A DNA stretch of 64,000 nt from Moniliella sp. 'wahieum' (Eukaryota > Basidiomycota > Moniliellomycetes > Moniliellales > Moniliellaceae). The notes below the pieces were generated by a model. That model did not search any database and was not told where the DNA came from. It worked only from the letters and a program-made list of their open reading frames with translations. This document shows positions 1 through 12,756 of this stretch, piece after piece; the stretch's first letter is position 1; each line of letters opens with the position of its first letter. The stretch is taken from contig RSEE01000033.1 of assembly GCA_003971905.1 (NCBI GenBank), forward strand, positions 139,001-203,000. The letters run 5' to 3'. The translations under genes were made by a program, and so were the position numbers.

Positions 1-1420
1 TTCAAGCTGATGGATGCGGTTCAGCAAGATTTGATTGTGAGCAACCAAGTCCGCGTCTTCTCCTCTCTGGCTCGCTTCCAGTTCGGCATTGCGCGCTCGT
101 AGACGATCCACCTCATCTTGCATGTTCTTCCATTGAGCCGCTTTGTACAGCCGGTGCCTTCGTGCGGCCAGGTGTTGCGAATGCGCTTGGCCTCGGCATC
201 ATCCACTTTTTCATCCGACTTGTACTTCTTCCGGGACCCGCGCTGGAGCGCCAGAGCTTCGTCCTTCTGTTCCCCCCTTCCAAGCCGGGCACGTCATTCG
301 AAGTGCCTCCTTGCCCCTCGCCTTCCTTCTGCGGGCATTGGATGCTTTGCCGTCTTGATTGGCCGACGCGGCAGAATTCGACGAGCGTTTGCGCCGAGGC
401 GGGATGGGTGCATCCAGTTGAATCAGCTGGCTGGGATCTTGGAATCGGGCGCTTGCGACGTTCCACGACCGGGCGGGTAACAAGTCGGCGACAGTCATAG
501 GGCGGTCAGCACCGGCCGAGGCATTGCCACTAGCCCCCTCCGAAGTGTTGTCTGGCCTTCTTGGCGGGATCGACACCGTCTCCCGAAGAAGGGTGGGAAG
601 GCGCGATGGGGGATGCCTGCGGGCCAGTGCCGGTACCAGACTTGGAGGGAGGGTCGGGCAAAGTTTTTTCGCCGTCGATAGTTGGGACGGGCATAAATAC
701 TGGGGGAGGCTCGCTGCTCAGGACGTTAGGAAGAGGTAGGAGCGATTGCGAGCGAGGTCCTCTTGTCCCTCAAGGACGACGTGCCATCTTCCACCGAATT
801 GCTTGGGATATTGCCCGCGGACGTAGGCGGGACTGTAGCGCGCTCGCTCGTTATAGACTCCATGAAGGCCTGGTAGAAGATGCCGACATCAGAACCGCTT
901 TCAACCCCCCGGGGGTGGAGCGTGACTAGCACAGGGGAAACATATGGACATACCTGGTGGATTGAGCGCCATATTATTCCAACCACTCGGGATGGAAGAG
1001 TTCCCCACCATGGAAGGGGTTGCGGAATGGTTAGTGTTCCCGGATGGATCGCTGTTGGGATGAAATGGAGTGGTCTGAGAGACCATAAAGCCCCGTTCTT
1101 CCTGTGCCATGCCTGGAACAGGCACCGATTGCCGGCGGGGAAAGGGGGTTGGTTCGGCTGATCCAAATACGTCGGTCGCGGAAGATTCGCCGCTGAATGC
1201 GGGGCGAGGGGATACCCCCCTGACGCGGGCTGACCGAGGAAGGGCGTGGATGGTGAAGAGCGGGATTGGACGTAGGTGACTGATCTGGAGGCGCGGCTCC
1301 AGAATAGGTAGCTTCACGAGCCGCATCGTCTCGGGCTGCCGAGGCGCCCGCCGGCGGCGGGGCACGCATCCCAGGGGCTTGCCCCCAGGAATATGGTTCT
1401 CGGGAAGAGCCAGGAAACAT
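1..1420 (-). CDS. GCN4/CPC1-like bZIP transcription factor, 3' end cut by window edge
   Basis: This looks like a nuclear DNA-binding regulator of the Gcn4/CpcA type. The start is taken as the ATG at 1420 (MFPGSSREPYSWG). The first ~400 codons are Pro/Ser/Gln-rich and look disordered. A basic stretch follows (RRKRSSN and NARRRKARGK, 480-330), then the bZIP basic region KRIRNT (190-170) continuing as LAARRHR in another frame, with a leucine-zipper helix (DEVDRLRARNAEL) running to position 1. The frame change falls at ~168-172, where one C is missing on the coding strand. Further shifts lie near 1180-1230 and 330-480. The bZIP core reads N-T-L-A-A-R-R-H-R; in Gcn4 the residue before the last Arg is Ser. 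The zipper C-terminus is outside the window. The family call is fairly safe; the exact orthologue is not. Confidence 0.72.
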
Positions 1421-4400
1421 GGCTGGGAGTGGGTAGTGTTAAAGCGGAGGAAGAACGATGTGGAGAAACGAAGCGCTAGCACGCCAAGAACGAAAGGCAG
1501 GGCTTACAGTGAACTGGACTGAGGCCAAGATGCGGGTTCAGGGTGGGGCAGAACTGAATGCTGCTTTTTGGTAGGATAAGGCGCTGGAGGATCCTGTGCC
1601 AAGAGGGCAGGCTTGACTATGCCAGCTGCCTGGGATTTTGATGGGGCGCACGAATCAACGAGCTCCGATGGAGAGAGTTCTCTAGTGACAGGAGAGAGCC
1701 CGCTGGCTGAGCTGTACCTGCAGAGGGTCAAAAGGACGATGCCGGCAAAAGGTTTTGAAGGGCGGAACACAAAAGTGTTTCACTGGTTTCATCACTGTGC
1801 TACTGGTATGTGCCCAGCCAAAGCGCTGCGATGGAGGCAGGTGGGCGTGGGGTGGAGGTGGGGAGGATGTACGCAGCGTAGGGGGGGGCAAACAGTGGCG
1901 GCGAGAACGCGGCGTAGCAGGGGAGGGACAAAGACGCTCCAGGGCGCAGACGCGGAAGATGGTGGTGGTGGAGAGGAGCTAGCTAGAAGCTGTGTGCCCT
2001 GCCAAGCTATAGGTTGAAAAAACTACTGGGGGTGTATCGCGCGACGCGTCTCTCCGGTACGCCGAGACTTGTCGGGAATTTATATGCCTGCCGTCCAGAG
2101 CCGAGTCTGGCCTGTGGCAACAGAGGGCTGTGCCCTGCACGGTGGAACCGGCCTCTGCCTGCCGCTTTTTTGCGCGTCCCTGGAACCCCGTCTTGGAAGC
2201 CGCTGGGTGCCCTTGTGTGCCCGGCTTCCCCCCGCAGCTCTCTCCCTGATGCATGAAAGTCCCCCCCTCTTTTCCTCTCCACAGCAGAACAACTCTGCCA
2301 GGCACTATTCCTCTGTTCGTAGGCCCACTGCCTCTCGCCTTGTTCATTCTTGCGCTATGGAGATACCTGTCAGAATGTCCAAGTATGTGTCGGGCGGCTA
2401 CGCACACAACCTATTACTGGCGCATGGCGTACACACCCATGCTATAGGCGATGGAGGGGCGAGAGGGTCTGAACAGAGCCATACGCCTGCGGTTGCAGGG
2501 CTCGACCAACAAACATTCCCTTCCTGTGAACGATATGCCGTGGCCACACGATACCCTGCAATCAGTTGGCAGCGTTGCTTTTTAGGTTGTGACGTGCAGC
2601 GAGGTACATTGTGGTACGCTGAGAGGAACGGAGATGATCGATGAGATGATTCACTCAACCAGTCCCCCCTCGCTCTCCCACCACGCAGACAGTGCACCGC
2701 GCACGCGACCGTGAACTGTGTGCCGCAACCACACCTCGACGGCCCACAGGGTCTCTCAGATCTCAGCCATGGAATACAGCCAATGATGCCGACTGCCCGC
2801 TTCCCTCCGAGCGCCCAGCAGACAACCGCGGTGCACGTGGACCTGGCAGAATCACGCATTTGCATGCTCCCACTGCCCGCGCCGGACCGCAGCGCAAGAC
2901 ACACCGGCCCAGGCCGTCAGGCACTCAGGCATCGAATGTCGACGGTTGCCGACCCCGACAGGTTTCAGTTAAAAGGGACCAGGAGGGTCGAGCCCGGCCT
3001 TTAGCGGGATAGCAGGCGTTAGCACTTGGGACGTAGTGCCCCCTGCACTCCTGCGCGTGGTGTGTGGGCATGGGGCACGGTTCTACAACGCGCAACGCCG
3101 GTATTAGTGACTACTTCTGTCACGGGTGTCTCTAATGACTAGCGGAAAGGGACCAACAGTAGGACCGGTCTCAGATGGCGTAAGGAGGTTACATACTTCT
3201 ACGCTCGGCTGGGGCGCCGCCTAGTGCCGCCCTGTGCCGGCTCGACCACTTTCAACCGACGGCTGCGGATATTGCACGGCATCATGCATCTCGACAGCAA
3301 GCGGGGTTGGGTTACTTGCGCACATACTCAGTCCTGTCCCTATTTGCGCCGTGCGCGTGACTAGACTCTTAATGACTTCATTTCGTGACTGGCGAGTGAC
3401 TGAGGATCTGAGGACTTCCAGCATCCGCATCACCATATAGCAGCCAGTTACTATTTCACAATTGACTAGTGAAAAACGATAGCAAGAGTATCGAGTTTAC
3501 TGAGTACACAGTGAGGCAGTAGTGCTAGTGAGGCACTGAGTCAGTCCTGAGGCTCAGGCAACCTGATCGATGATCGACGAGAGGGGCTTAAGGGAAGGTT
3601 TTGATGCCACTTTTGTAACCTGTACGATGCAGCAGTTTCTCGAACATGTGACAACAGAGATCGTCGAGTATATAGCCCGTGGCACCCATAGGCTACCATA
3701 TCAGCGCATCAGCACTCAGCGGGCTCAGCGCTCGGCCTCAGCGCTACAGCCCTTGACACACAGACCGTGTCTGTTGATGCTGCATTAGACCAAGGCCCAA
3801 AAGAGTGCGCTTGTACACCGCTGTAACATGTAACAGGCTGAACTCAACGCTTTTCGGCCCTTTCACCCCTTCCTCCCAACACCAGCACCCCCATCAAACT
3901 TGTCGCGAGACCACAAACGCTCTCAACACACACTTTCTAATAATTAGTAACCCCAAAAAACCCTCTCCATTATCTGCTCTTCACTCAGCTCAGGTTTCAG
4001 GCCCTTCAGGCCCTCTCTGGCTCAGTGCTCACCGACCACTTTCAGCGATGAAACTCATCCGCATCACCGTGCAATTTCCAGACGTTTTGCATCTACGTTC
4101 TACAAAACCATACAGCGACGACGACATTCTATACGCTTTTCTATGGGTTACTTCAACACTGGCAGGTCGCCACACCTAATGATGTTGGAGGGATGGCCGT
4201 GACGCATGACGCGCAATCTCATCAATGCAGACGTTCACCGTACCCATCGAAACAGCTATAGCTTTGTGCAAGCAAGTGTATACCACCACAGCCATAGATG
4301 GTTGTGTTTGGGGTAGGAGGGATGCTGGGGTTGTCCGGTGGGGAGGATCGAGCACGACGGTACAAAAAAACGTGGTTCCACACGACTTTTTGAAACCTAA

Positions 4401-4436
4401 GAATGGGGCCTGTGTATGTGTGTGTATGGGCGGTTT

Positions 4437-4475
4437 TTAACGTTTAACGTTTAACGGTTGAACGTTAAACGTTAG
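4437..4475. repeat. AACGTT-type array
   Basis: Repeats of TTTAACG followed by TTGAACGTTAAACGTTAG. It is a member of the intergenic family of short arrays with a self-complementary four-base core (ACGT here). Confidence 0.7.
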
Positions 4476-5048
4476 ATCTCACGCGTTAGGCGTTGCGGGT
4501 CAAGAGTTAGGAAGGCAGGGGGGACGGCTAACTGTAGCACAGGCAACACACAACGTGTAACGTGTAACCGCCAGTTCGTCAGCACCTTGTCAGTGACTAC
4601 TACTACTGTGTTAGCGCTTAGCGCTTGGCAGTATAGAGCGAGACGGAGCGACTATAATGCTTCCCTCTGGCCTCTGAGATCTGAGGATGGACACAACAGT
4701 TGGGCTGTGGGTGTTGCTTCTCGTGTGGGCGATTCCCACGTTTATCCCTAAGCTTAAGTTCAAAAGTGAATGCTCAGAGTAACGTTATGGCGGCTGAGAG
4801 AAGCTCAAGCTCAGCGCGCAGGCTGAGCAGAGCTGAGATCAGCTACTGCATTCGTACATTGCAAGCCCTTCCTTGGTAGCTACCTCGCGAGTTATTATAA
4901 CCGTGGTTGTTGAACGTTGAGCGCGTTGAGCGGCTGAACCTCAACCAGGCCTCAAGCCTGATCCTGAGCGCTGAGTTTGAGCTGAACCGTTGACCCTGAG
5001 GCTGCCTGAGTTCAGACTGTGAGAGTCTTGAGTAGTACTTAGTTCCAA

Positions 5049-5085
5049 TGTCAACGCGTCAACGCGTCAACGCGTCAAGGTTCAA
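5049..5085. repeat. TCAACGCG tandem array
   Basis: Three consecutive copies of the 8-mer TCAACGCG, then TCAAGGTTCAAC. Core word CGCG. It belongs to the same family as the AACGTT, AAGCTT and AGGCCT arrays. Confidence 0.75.
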
Positions 5086-5742
5086 CTATTGAGTATCGAG
5101 TACACTCAGTACTGAGACGCGCCGCCCGAACTTGAATCCATGGCAGCGGAACGAACGGACCCGCGTAAAATCAGGCTCCAACGTTTGCGCTTTTTGGTTC
5201 TGAGTCCTCCGTCTCACCAATGACGGGCACTGGCCGCCTGAGGCCGGAACATCTGAACCTGCTCAACTCAGTCTGAGGCTTGAGCTTGAGGCTTGTGTGA
5301 GTACTGAACTGAGTACCCAGTTATACTCAGTCTCTGTCCGTCGTTCCAAGTTCTGAGTAGCACTCACCGTCAATATTCAGTGGAGCTGGTCGATCGTGGA
5401 GTTGGTTACAACAGCCTGCGATGGGAGAGATTCGGTGCAAACCTTCCTACGTCCGTCGTTCATCCGGAGATTGAACATTGAATTGAATATTGATGGTCCG
5501 CGGCCGCACAGACAGTAGGGTTGCAGACTGTCCGTCGTCCGGTTTCGCCGCGTCGCGCGCAAGCAGCCCAGCCACCGCACCGCCGGACGTAAGCGATTAT
5601 CGATAAGCCCACGCTCACGCTCGTCTGCACCACCGCCTCTTGCTTCTCCCTCACTTGCCCAGCAGGTGCATGCGCAGTGCCTCTCGCCTGTGCCTCCCCT
5701 TCCGCTCCCCCTCCCCCTCCGCACCGCCTCCTCCCCCGCACC

Positions 5743-7592
5743 ATGTCCTCAGCAAGTGCCGCTGATGCCGCCCCGAGGCTGTCTTGAGCGACAATCCTGT
5801 CGAGGCGTACGAGCAGAACGCTGCCCGTGCCCTGGGCGACGGTCCTCCCATGCTGGACACGCCTCCCCTCAGCGATGACTCCGCCCCGTTGTCCCGCACA
5901 CACACGTACTCCTACGACCCACCAGCCGTACCTACCACGTGGGGCGAGTCCTTCCAGTCTTGGCTCCGCTCCAAGCCAGCGCTAGACAGCGCGGCGGCGG
6001 AGTTGCACATGCACCACAAGCATACCCCATACTTTACTCACGCTACTCTTGGAACATCCCCATGCACTCGGGTGCCGAAAGCATGTATCAGCTCTGGAAC
6101 ACTCGCTCGCACGCACAGAACGTTACCGACGCTCATTTGCCCACACTGCGTGCTACCATGGGCTTAGAACGGGCTCCCGATGGCAAAGTCGCTGCCCTGA
6201 GGCTGGTCGATGTGGATGCCCGCCCGAGGGTACCTCGGCCTCCTCGGCAGAGGGGTCAAAACGCACGCCACTTCTTCAGCAAGCATGACCGACACAAGGG
6301 CTTATCAACCTCGAGGTGGGCAACCCCACCATCGCGCCAGGTACTGCTGAGTGGGCCGCAGAGCCCAAAGTGGTTGTCCTCCACGGCTATGGTGCCGGCT
6401 CAGCTTTTTTCTTCCAGAACATCAAAGCTCTCGCCCAGGCCCCTATGCCTTCTCCCACGACGTCGAAGGAGAGTAGCAACCGCCTGTTCGTGTTGGATTG
6501 GTTAGGCATGGGTCGCTCGGCCCGCGTCCCCTTTCACCCCAAACCTGAGCTTTTGCACGACGATAAGGACTCTCACCACAAGGCTGGTGAAAATGGGCAG
6601 AATTGGCCCCCGGAACACCTGATCGACTGACGCGCAGAAGGGTGGAAGCGGCCGAGGAGTTTTTCCTCGATAGCTTCGAGGCCTGGCGCCGGATCATGAA
6701 AATCGAACGCTTTGTCTTGGTTGGCCACAGTCTCGGTGCTTATCTTTCTCTTGCTTACTATAAGGCATCCCGAGCGGGTGGACCGCTTAGTCCTTGTCAG
6801 CCCTGCGGCCATGGGAATCAGTACGTCGGATGCGAAAATATCCTGGTTTTGTTACTAACTACCTGTTCCCCTGGCAGACCCCGAGTTGGCCGAGAAAAAG
6901 TCAAACAGGCTTCCGACGACGACGGAGCGAGACCAAGTTGTCGAGCCAACCGCAACGGGGAATGCTTGGTCGGGCTGCGATCTCCTTCTTCACATTTTTG
7001 TGGGAACGCAACTTATCCCCCTTTGCACTGGTTCGTGGCTCGTTGTTTGCAGGGCCCAAGCTTGTCAGCAAGTACACTCTGCGTCGCTTTGGCCATTTGG
7101 AAGACGAAGATCTGCGCAGTATGCATACCTACGCCCATGGTATCTTTGTTGCCCGCGGCTCCAGTGAGTACAGCCTCAACTGGTTATTGGCCCCGGTGCT
7201 TGGGGCCGTTGGCCTGCTATCGCACGGATGCAACAGGCGCTGAGCGCTCTTCCTCCTGTGTCCCAGTCCCGATCAATCAAGGATGTGCCCATCTCTATGA
7301 TCTACGGCTCGCACGATTGGATGGACCCAGGTTCGGGCCAGAAGATGGCTGAGTTGCTGTGGAAGCACGGGTCACCCAAGGCCAGTGTGTACGTTGTCCC
7401 CAAGGCCGGCCACAACGTCTTCCTTGATGCACCCATCCCTTTCAACCAACTTATCACTGCTTTGCTCCGTGCCCCCTCCAATCCCACTTCGCATTCCCCC
7501 TTTCCAGTAATCTTGATCCCGACGGTCGCATTTCCGATGACGAAAAAACTGCACGTCTGTGTGCGGCGTGGACACGACTCAACACGGTTTGA
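5743..7592 (+). CDS. ABHD4/5-CLD1/ICT1-type alpha/beta hydrolase (lipid acyltransferase or deacylase)
   Basis: The fungal relatives (Cld1, Ict1) act on cardiolipin or lysophosphatidic acid, at mitochondria or lipid droplets. The start chosen is the ATG at 5743 (MSSASAADA), preceded by a pyrimidine-rich leader. Visible landmarks: a WGESFQSWLRS segment (5940), the oxyanion strand VVVLHGYGAG (6370), DWLGMGRSARVPF (6500), the nucleophile elbow GHSLGAYLSLAYY (6725), VSPAAMGIS (6800), MIYGSHDWMDP carrying the acid (7300), and HNVFLD, the H-x4-D motif of ABHD4/5 (7412). An intron at 6821-6877 (57 nt) starts GTACGT and contains TACTAAC. Frameshifts lie near 5780, 6030, 6310, 6610, 6770, 6950, 7210 and 7480. 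The C-terminus is read as ending at TGA 7590-7592 after a frame change. Substrate cannot be settled from sequence. Confidence 0.85.
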
Positions 7593-8012
7593 TTTCACCT
7601 CACATCTCACCTGCATATTGCATGCCACACTCTGTCCTACGCTCGTTCCTTTCATCACCGCTTACGCATTTAACCTGCTTCCCTTCGATAGACTTTGGTG
7701 TACGCCGGTCTTGGGGGTTGATACACACTGGTTTTGTCCTTATATTGGCCGGGAACAGCACTGAAGTGAAGACATGATAGGTCCTTTTCCCTCCAAAAAC
7801 GATTGTGTGGGACATAGTCACAAATGACTCTGGCCGATAGAATACGTGTCAGAGAACTGTATCCTTCAACCAAGCAAACCTCATACATGCACCCTATGTT
7901 CTCTGCAGAGCCCTTTGCCTATTTACCACAGCTACGTTCCACTACATCAACAGGACAACCTTCTTGTATGAGAGGAGCCCCCAGCATATGGATTGAGAGG
8001 TTCTTGCCGCTC
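7593..8012. other. convergent 3' intergenic spacer
   Basis: This spacer separates the converging 3' ends of the hydrolase and MRD1 genes. I see no gene in it. It must hold both polyadenylation signals, but no clear one can be assigned. Confidence 0.6.
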
Positions 8013-10758
8013 TCAGAGAGCCTCCTCGTCTTCCTCGTCCGCTTCTGCCCGTTCCCGGGTCGCTGCTGCCACCACATCTCGTGGGTGAGGTGCAGCTTTT
8101 GTTGCCGCCGAGGCGCACTGGCTCCCACCGCAAGCTTCTGCTTGGCCCGGGCCTTGTCTTCTGCGGATGCGCCGGCGCCCACGCCGCCCGCGGACCCGTC
8201 CGCATCGTCGTCGGCCCAGGCCAAGACAAGATGGCGACCCAAAAAGTGCGTGTGTGCAAGGGCGTCCATGGCAGCGGCAGCGGCCCGACGCGAAGTAAAT
8301 TCAACAAAGGCAACCCCGAGCGGAACGGTCGAGCTTGGTGGGCATGCGCACAGCTGCCACCTCCCCCTGGGCCTGGAACAGCTGTCGCACCTCCCGCTTG
8401 GTCGCCTGAAAGGGCAAGTTCTTGACCAAAATGGTGGCCCGGCCTGCTTTGCCCTTGCTAACTGCCGCAGAGGGCGCGGCCGAGCCGTAGGCAGCGGAAT
8501 CGATGGTCCGAGTGGCATCCTGCTTGGAAAACTTGACGGACAGCGCGTGGCCATCCAACGTAGCCCCCTGAGTTGCCTCGAGCGCATTGCGCGCATGCTC
8601 GGCGGTGCGGAAACCAGCAAAACCAAAACCCATGCTGAGCTTGGCGGGTCCGGTGCGCTGCCGTCCGGGAGGAGGTGCCGGTGCGGTCTTGGTTGCACAC
8701 GAGCAAAGATGAACCCCGGGAAATGCTTGAAGAATGTAGTCAATCCCGCGTCCGTTGTAGTAAAGGACAAATTCTTGATGAAAAGCGTCGCGCCCGCATC
8801 GGCCTCGGTCGCTCCCTCCTGGTCTTCTCCTTCGCCCGTTTCCGCACCAAATTTGGCTGCAAGCGCTGAGGCAGGGGCTGACTTGCCCTGGAGCGCCGTC
8901 TGGGGCCCCACCTTTCCTGACAAAAGTCCTCGGGGAGCTTGTTCTAGATAGAGAGGCTTGTCCTTGAAGCGGGTGTATGCCAACGATCGTAGAGCTGCCC
9001 GAGCCTCGTTCAACACAGGCATCTTGACCAGCGCCAGGGTACCCGTGGGAGGAAGCATCACCTTGGCTACGTCTCCGTGACGAGAGAAGAGTTTTCGCAG
9101 GTCTTCTTCAGTTGTGCCAAACGATAGGTTTTTCACCATGATCAATGTCGCATCTCGTGGCCTGGCCTGTACGTTCTTCCCCTCTGATGGTGGTGGGGCC
9201 AAAAGGGCCAGGTCAACCCCATGGGCAGCAAAGTAGTCCTTCGTCTCCTGTACGGCCTTGGTCTCGGCCAAGGCAAGACGTACACCTGCCGAAGTGCCGT
9301 CGTCATCCTCTGGATTGACCAGATCAGATTTGCTGATCCCCAACGTTGAGATACGGAGGCTGCTACCGAATCGGCATCCATGTAGAGGGTGCCCCACGTG
9401 ATTGCATCTCTGCCCTCGGCAGCAGCACGCTGGCGAGCGGCCAATCGTTGTTGCTTGAGGGTAACCTTAGCTGCACTCGTCGCCTCCGGCAAGCCAGGTG
9501 CAGCTTTATCAGCAGCCGGGTCCACATGGATGACCCGGCCTTGGAAGGTGGTGCCTTCAACCTCGCGGAATGCCCGTAGTGCATCATCCGGATTTTGGAA
9601 CGAGACAAAAGCAATGCCCTTGGACTGTTTGGTTTTGCGATCAACTGGGACTTGGACCACACTGACGGGGCCCCATTGTCCAAAGTGCTGCAGGACTTCG
9701 TCTTCGGTGGCGCTATAGGGAAGATTGCGTACGAACACTCGCCCATCCCCATGATCAAGTCCACAGCCTCCTGCTCCTTCTTGAGTGCCTCGGCACGCTT
9801 CAGCGCTGCCTTTTCAGCCCTCTTGGAAGCGCGCGCCACCTCCGCATCCTCCTCTTCGTTTGATTCGGACGAAGACGATTCTCTTCGTCCGACTCGTCCG
9901 ACTCATCCGACGACTGGGCCTGCTGGGTGGCATCCTCTTGACCAATATGGTACTTCATTCGTGAAGCCATCCACTCGGCATCGGTCATGCCGTTTTGTCC
10001 CGCGTCGTCATCTTCTTCGTCTTCGCCATCCTCGTTCTTCTTTGCTTCTGAATCCGACCCGGTTTCGGATTGGCGGTGTGCCTGAGCCTGAGCCTGGGCT
10101 TCAGCTTCTGCTTTCGCAGCGCGCTTGGCACGCTTAGCGGCTTTACGTGCCGCTTTTTTCTCCTGCGCATCACCATCCACCTCTGCAGGTGTCTTGAGCG
10201 CATTCAAGTCTTGCATATCCGCATCCTCTTCATCCGATCCAGGGCCGGCTTACTTTCGGCCACCGGGGCAGGAGCAGGCGCCTCCTCATTGGCCCAGGTA
10301 CGCCGCTTGGATTTGGGGGCCATCACAGCAAAAAATTCATCAAATGTAACCTCTTGTGCTCCACGACTCTTTTTCCGGGGCGGTGGCTTGACCTCTTCCT
10401 CGGGTCGGCGCTTGCCATGGGATGGGGCGGTGGAGGCGTCTCCAGCAGCGGCGGGCGGGGCGCCTCGCTGACTTGGCGTGGCATCCTTGGTTGGTGGGCG
10501 GGAGTAGTCGACAAGGATGCGACTGTTGTGGAGCATGGTGCCATTAAAGTAGTCTTTCGCACGGCTTGCCTCATCGATGCTGCGGAACCCGACAAAGGCG
10601 AGGCGACGAGAAGTGCCATCGGGCTTGTGGAGAACCAACACATCGGTCACAGCGGGCGGGGCGCCGGGAAGGGTGAGGATGTGGGCGCGCAGCTCGGCGC
10701 TGGTGGTGGAAGGGGGAATATTTCGCACCAGAAGGCGCGAGTTGGGTGGCGTGGCCAT
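8013..10758 (-). CDS. MRD1: Multiple RNA-binding domain protein Mrd1 (RBM19 orthologue), five RRMs
   Basis: Mrd1 is a nucleolar protein that binds pre-rRNA and is required for early 18S rRNA processing in the 90S/SSU processome. The start is the ATG at 10758 (MATPPNSRLLVRN). Five RRMs are readable across frames: RRM1 LLVRNIPP...LAFVGF (10735-10510); RRM2 FVRNLPYSA...GIAFVSF (9738-9520); RRM3 LIMVKNLSFG (9145-8930); RRM4 LFIKNLSFTT with MGFGFAGF (8800-8540); RRM5 ILVKNLPFQA with VAFVEF (8440-8210). An acidic, Lys-rich linker lies between RRM1 and RRM2 (10200-9820). Five RRMs in this spacing are diagnostic of Mrd1. The C-terminus is read as EEDEEAL followed by TGA at 8013. At least six one-base frameshifts cross the gene. 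It shares a 334-bp divergent spacer with the delta-COP gene. Confidence 0.92.
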
Positions 10759-11092
10759 GGGCAAGAGATGGCGAGAGGGCGAGGCGAGGTGGCGGTGGTG
10801 TTGGTCGACGGCCTGGCTGCCCTGACTGCCAGCACCCAGACGCGAGAAAAAGCAAGACTGGGGCGTCATTAAAATCAGTTTTTTTTTCTTGGGGCCGTCG
10901 GCTTATGTCAGCGGGTGATGTAAGCCGGGGGCGGCCGCGCGGGCGACGTGGAGCCCACGTGTGGAGCGCGGCGAGCCAGCCGGAACGCCTGGCCGGGGCG
11001 GCTGCTGGCAGGCAGCGGACGTTCGGTCGACGCTGCGCTCGGCGAGCTACCACCTTCTCCACCTTCTCGATCGTCCTGCTTCCTCCTTCGCC
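10759..11092. promoter_or_regulatory. divergent promoter between MRD1 and delta-COP
   Basis: This is 334 bp between two opposed start codons, so both core promoters must lie here. A T8 run sits at 10879-10886 and the rest is GC-rich, with no clear TATA box. Assignment rests on geometry only. Confidence 0.6.
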
Positions 11093-12756
11093 ATGGTGGT
11101 GCTCTCTGCGTCCATATGCACGCGTGCTGGCACGCCCATTCTCTCTCGCCAGTTCCGCGACATGAGCCCTCTCGCGTCGAGTTTGCTCGCCAGCTTCCCG
11201 CGCCTCGTCAGTGCCCATGCCCAGCACACGACCATTGATGCCGACACGGTGCGGTATGTTTACACGCCGCTCGAGGATCTCTATCTCGTCCTCATCACCA
11301 ACCGCACCAGCAACATTCTCCAAGACATCGACACCCTCCACCTTTTGCGCGCGTGGTCCAGGACATGTGCGCCAACTCTGTGACCGTACCCGCTGTGGTG
11401 GGCGACTATCCGTACCCTGTCCGTCCCACTGCGGGCAGGGTGGACGAGTCATCAGTCTTGCGATTGTCGTTTGAGCTTTTGGGTGCATTTGACGAGATTA
11501 TTGCCCTCGGCTACCGCGAATCTGTCACCTTGCCCCAGATCCAGACTATCCTGGCCATGGAGTCCCACGAGGAGAAGATTCAAGAGATGATCGAACGCAA
11601 CAAAGAGGCCGAGGCTAAGGAGGAGCTCAAGCGACGGGCCAAGATGCTTGAGAGCCAACGCCGCGACGCCGCCCGCCGTGGCATTCCTTCCAGCAACTTT
11701 GCCGCCTCGATTGGGGCTTCGACGCCTGGCGGCTTTGCAGGCAACTCGACTGCTTCCTTACCTACTCCAACGATTCATCGCGACGATCTGCGTGGCGCAG
11801 CGGCTACGCCCCAAGCCAACCTTTCAAGGGCAAAGGGATGCAACTGGGCAAAAAGTCAACTTCAGCTACGGCCAGCTTCTTGGGTACCTCGAGTTCGACC
11901 CCGACCGAGTCGCCTGTCCCGACTCCGGTCTCTTCGGTACCTACTCCTGCTGCCGCAGCGGCCGCTCCTGCACCAGCCCGGCCGCCCGCGGCAGCGTTCG
12001 ACCCCCACACCCTTTTGGGAGCTACAGATGCCCCAGTGGCCCTGCTGGCGCGCGAGCGGGTTACGCTCGTGGCAGAACGGGACGGATGCGATCGCTGGAG
12101 GTACGTGGGGATTTGGAGTTGACCGTTCGGGACTCGGATTGGTCCAAGGTGCGCGTGGCGCTTGCGGCCAACGCGAGTCCTTTGGCCAGTGCACTTTCCT
12201 GGAAGACCCACCCGCACATTGATGCCGCTGGCTGGACGGCGGATACTGTGCTGGGGCTGCGGGACGCCAACCGTTTTTTCCCGCTCAACCACCCGCTCGG
12301 CGTGCTGCGCTGGCGGGCCGCCTTGGGCCAAGGCGCGGCCGCGGCCAACGAGGCGGCTCCGTTGATCATTTCCTCTTGGCCTGGCCCGGCACCAGGAGGC
12401 GCAGAGGCGATTATCGAGTTTACTGCAGCGGCCGAGGTGCAGGACGTGACCATCCACGTCTCGGTCCCGTCCGAGGCGGAGGTGACTGGCGCATCGCAGG
12501 GCGATGCACTCCCTACGGCAGGAGAGGTGGTCTGGCATCTCGGCCACCTCCTCCCGGGTGCAACGGGGTCGCTCGAGCTGACTGTTGCTGGGGCGGATCC
12601 CGAGGACCCATCGGCGTTTAGCACCTCGGCCGAATTCTGGTCGGCTACCACCTTGGCCGGGGTGGAGGCGGTGTCGGTGACAGCCACTGATTCGGGGGCG
12701 CCTGCGCCATTGCTCTGCAGAGCTTTGTCAGTCCGGACCGGTACGTGTTTGGCTAG
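11093..12756 (+). CDS. RET2: Coatomer subunit delta (delta-COP)
   Basis: This is the delta subunit of the COPI coat, which carries retrograde Golgi-to-ER traffic. The start at ATG 11093 gives MVVLSASICTRAGTPILSRQ, the family N-terminus. The longin-like domain continues with DLYLVLITNRTSNILQDID, and in the next frame with FELLGAFDEIIALGYRE and MESHEEKIQEMIERNKEAE (11480-11610), which matches the delta-COP helix. A Ser/Pro-rich linker holds FKGKGMQLGKK (11825-11855), the usual linker motif. The C-terminal mu-homology domain runs 12050-12750 (ELTVRDSDWSKVRV, HPHIDAAGW, NRFFPLNHPLGVLRW). The end is read as QSFVSPDRYVFG with TAG at 12754-12756 after a late frame change. Frameshifts lie near 11350, 11815-11840, 12085 and 12700. 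No intron was needed. Confidence 0.94.

Larger units (their letters stand above)
1421..5742. other. intergenic region, no supported gene
   Basis: About 4.3 kb between the bZIP gene and the lipid hydrolase. Open frames exist (for example 2069-2644 and 3805-4179), but none shows a recognisable domain. The segment 3.0-5.4 kb is lower in GC and full of short self-similar words such as AACGTT, CTGAGG, CGCGTCAA and GAGTACT. I see no tRNA or transposon coding sequence here. Confidence 0.6.
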
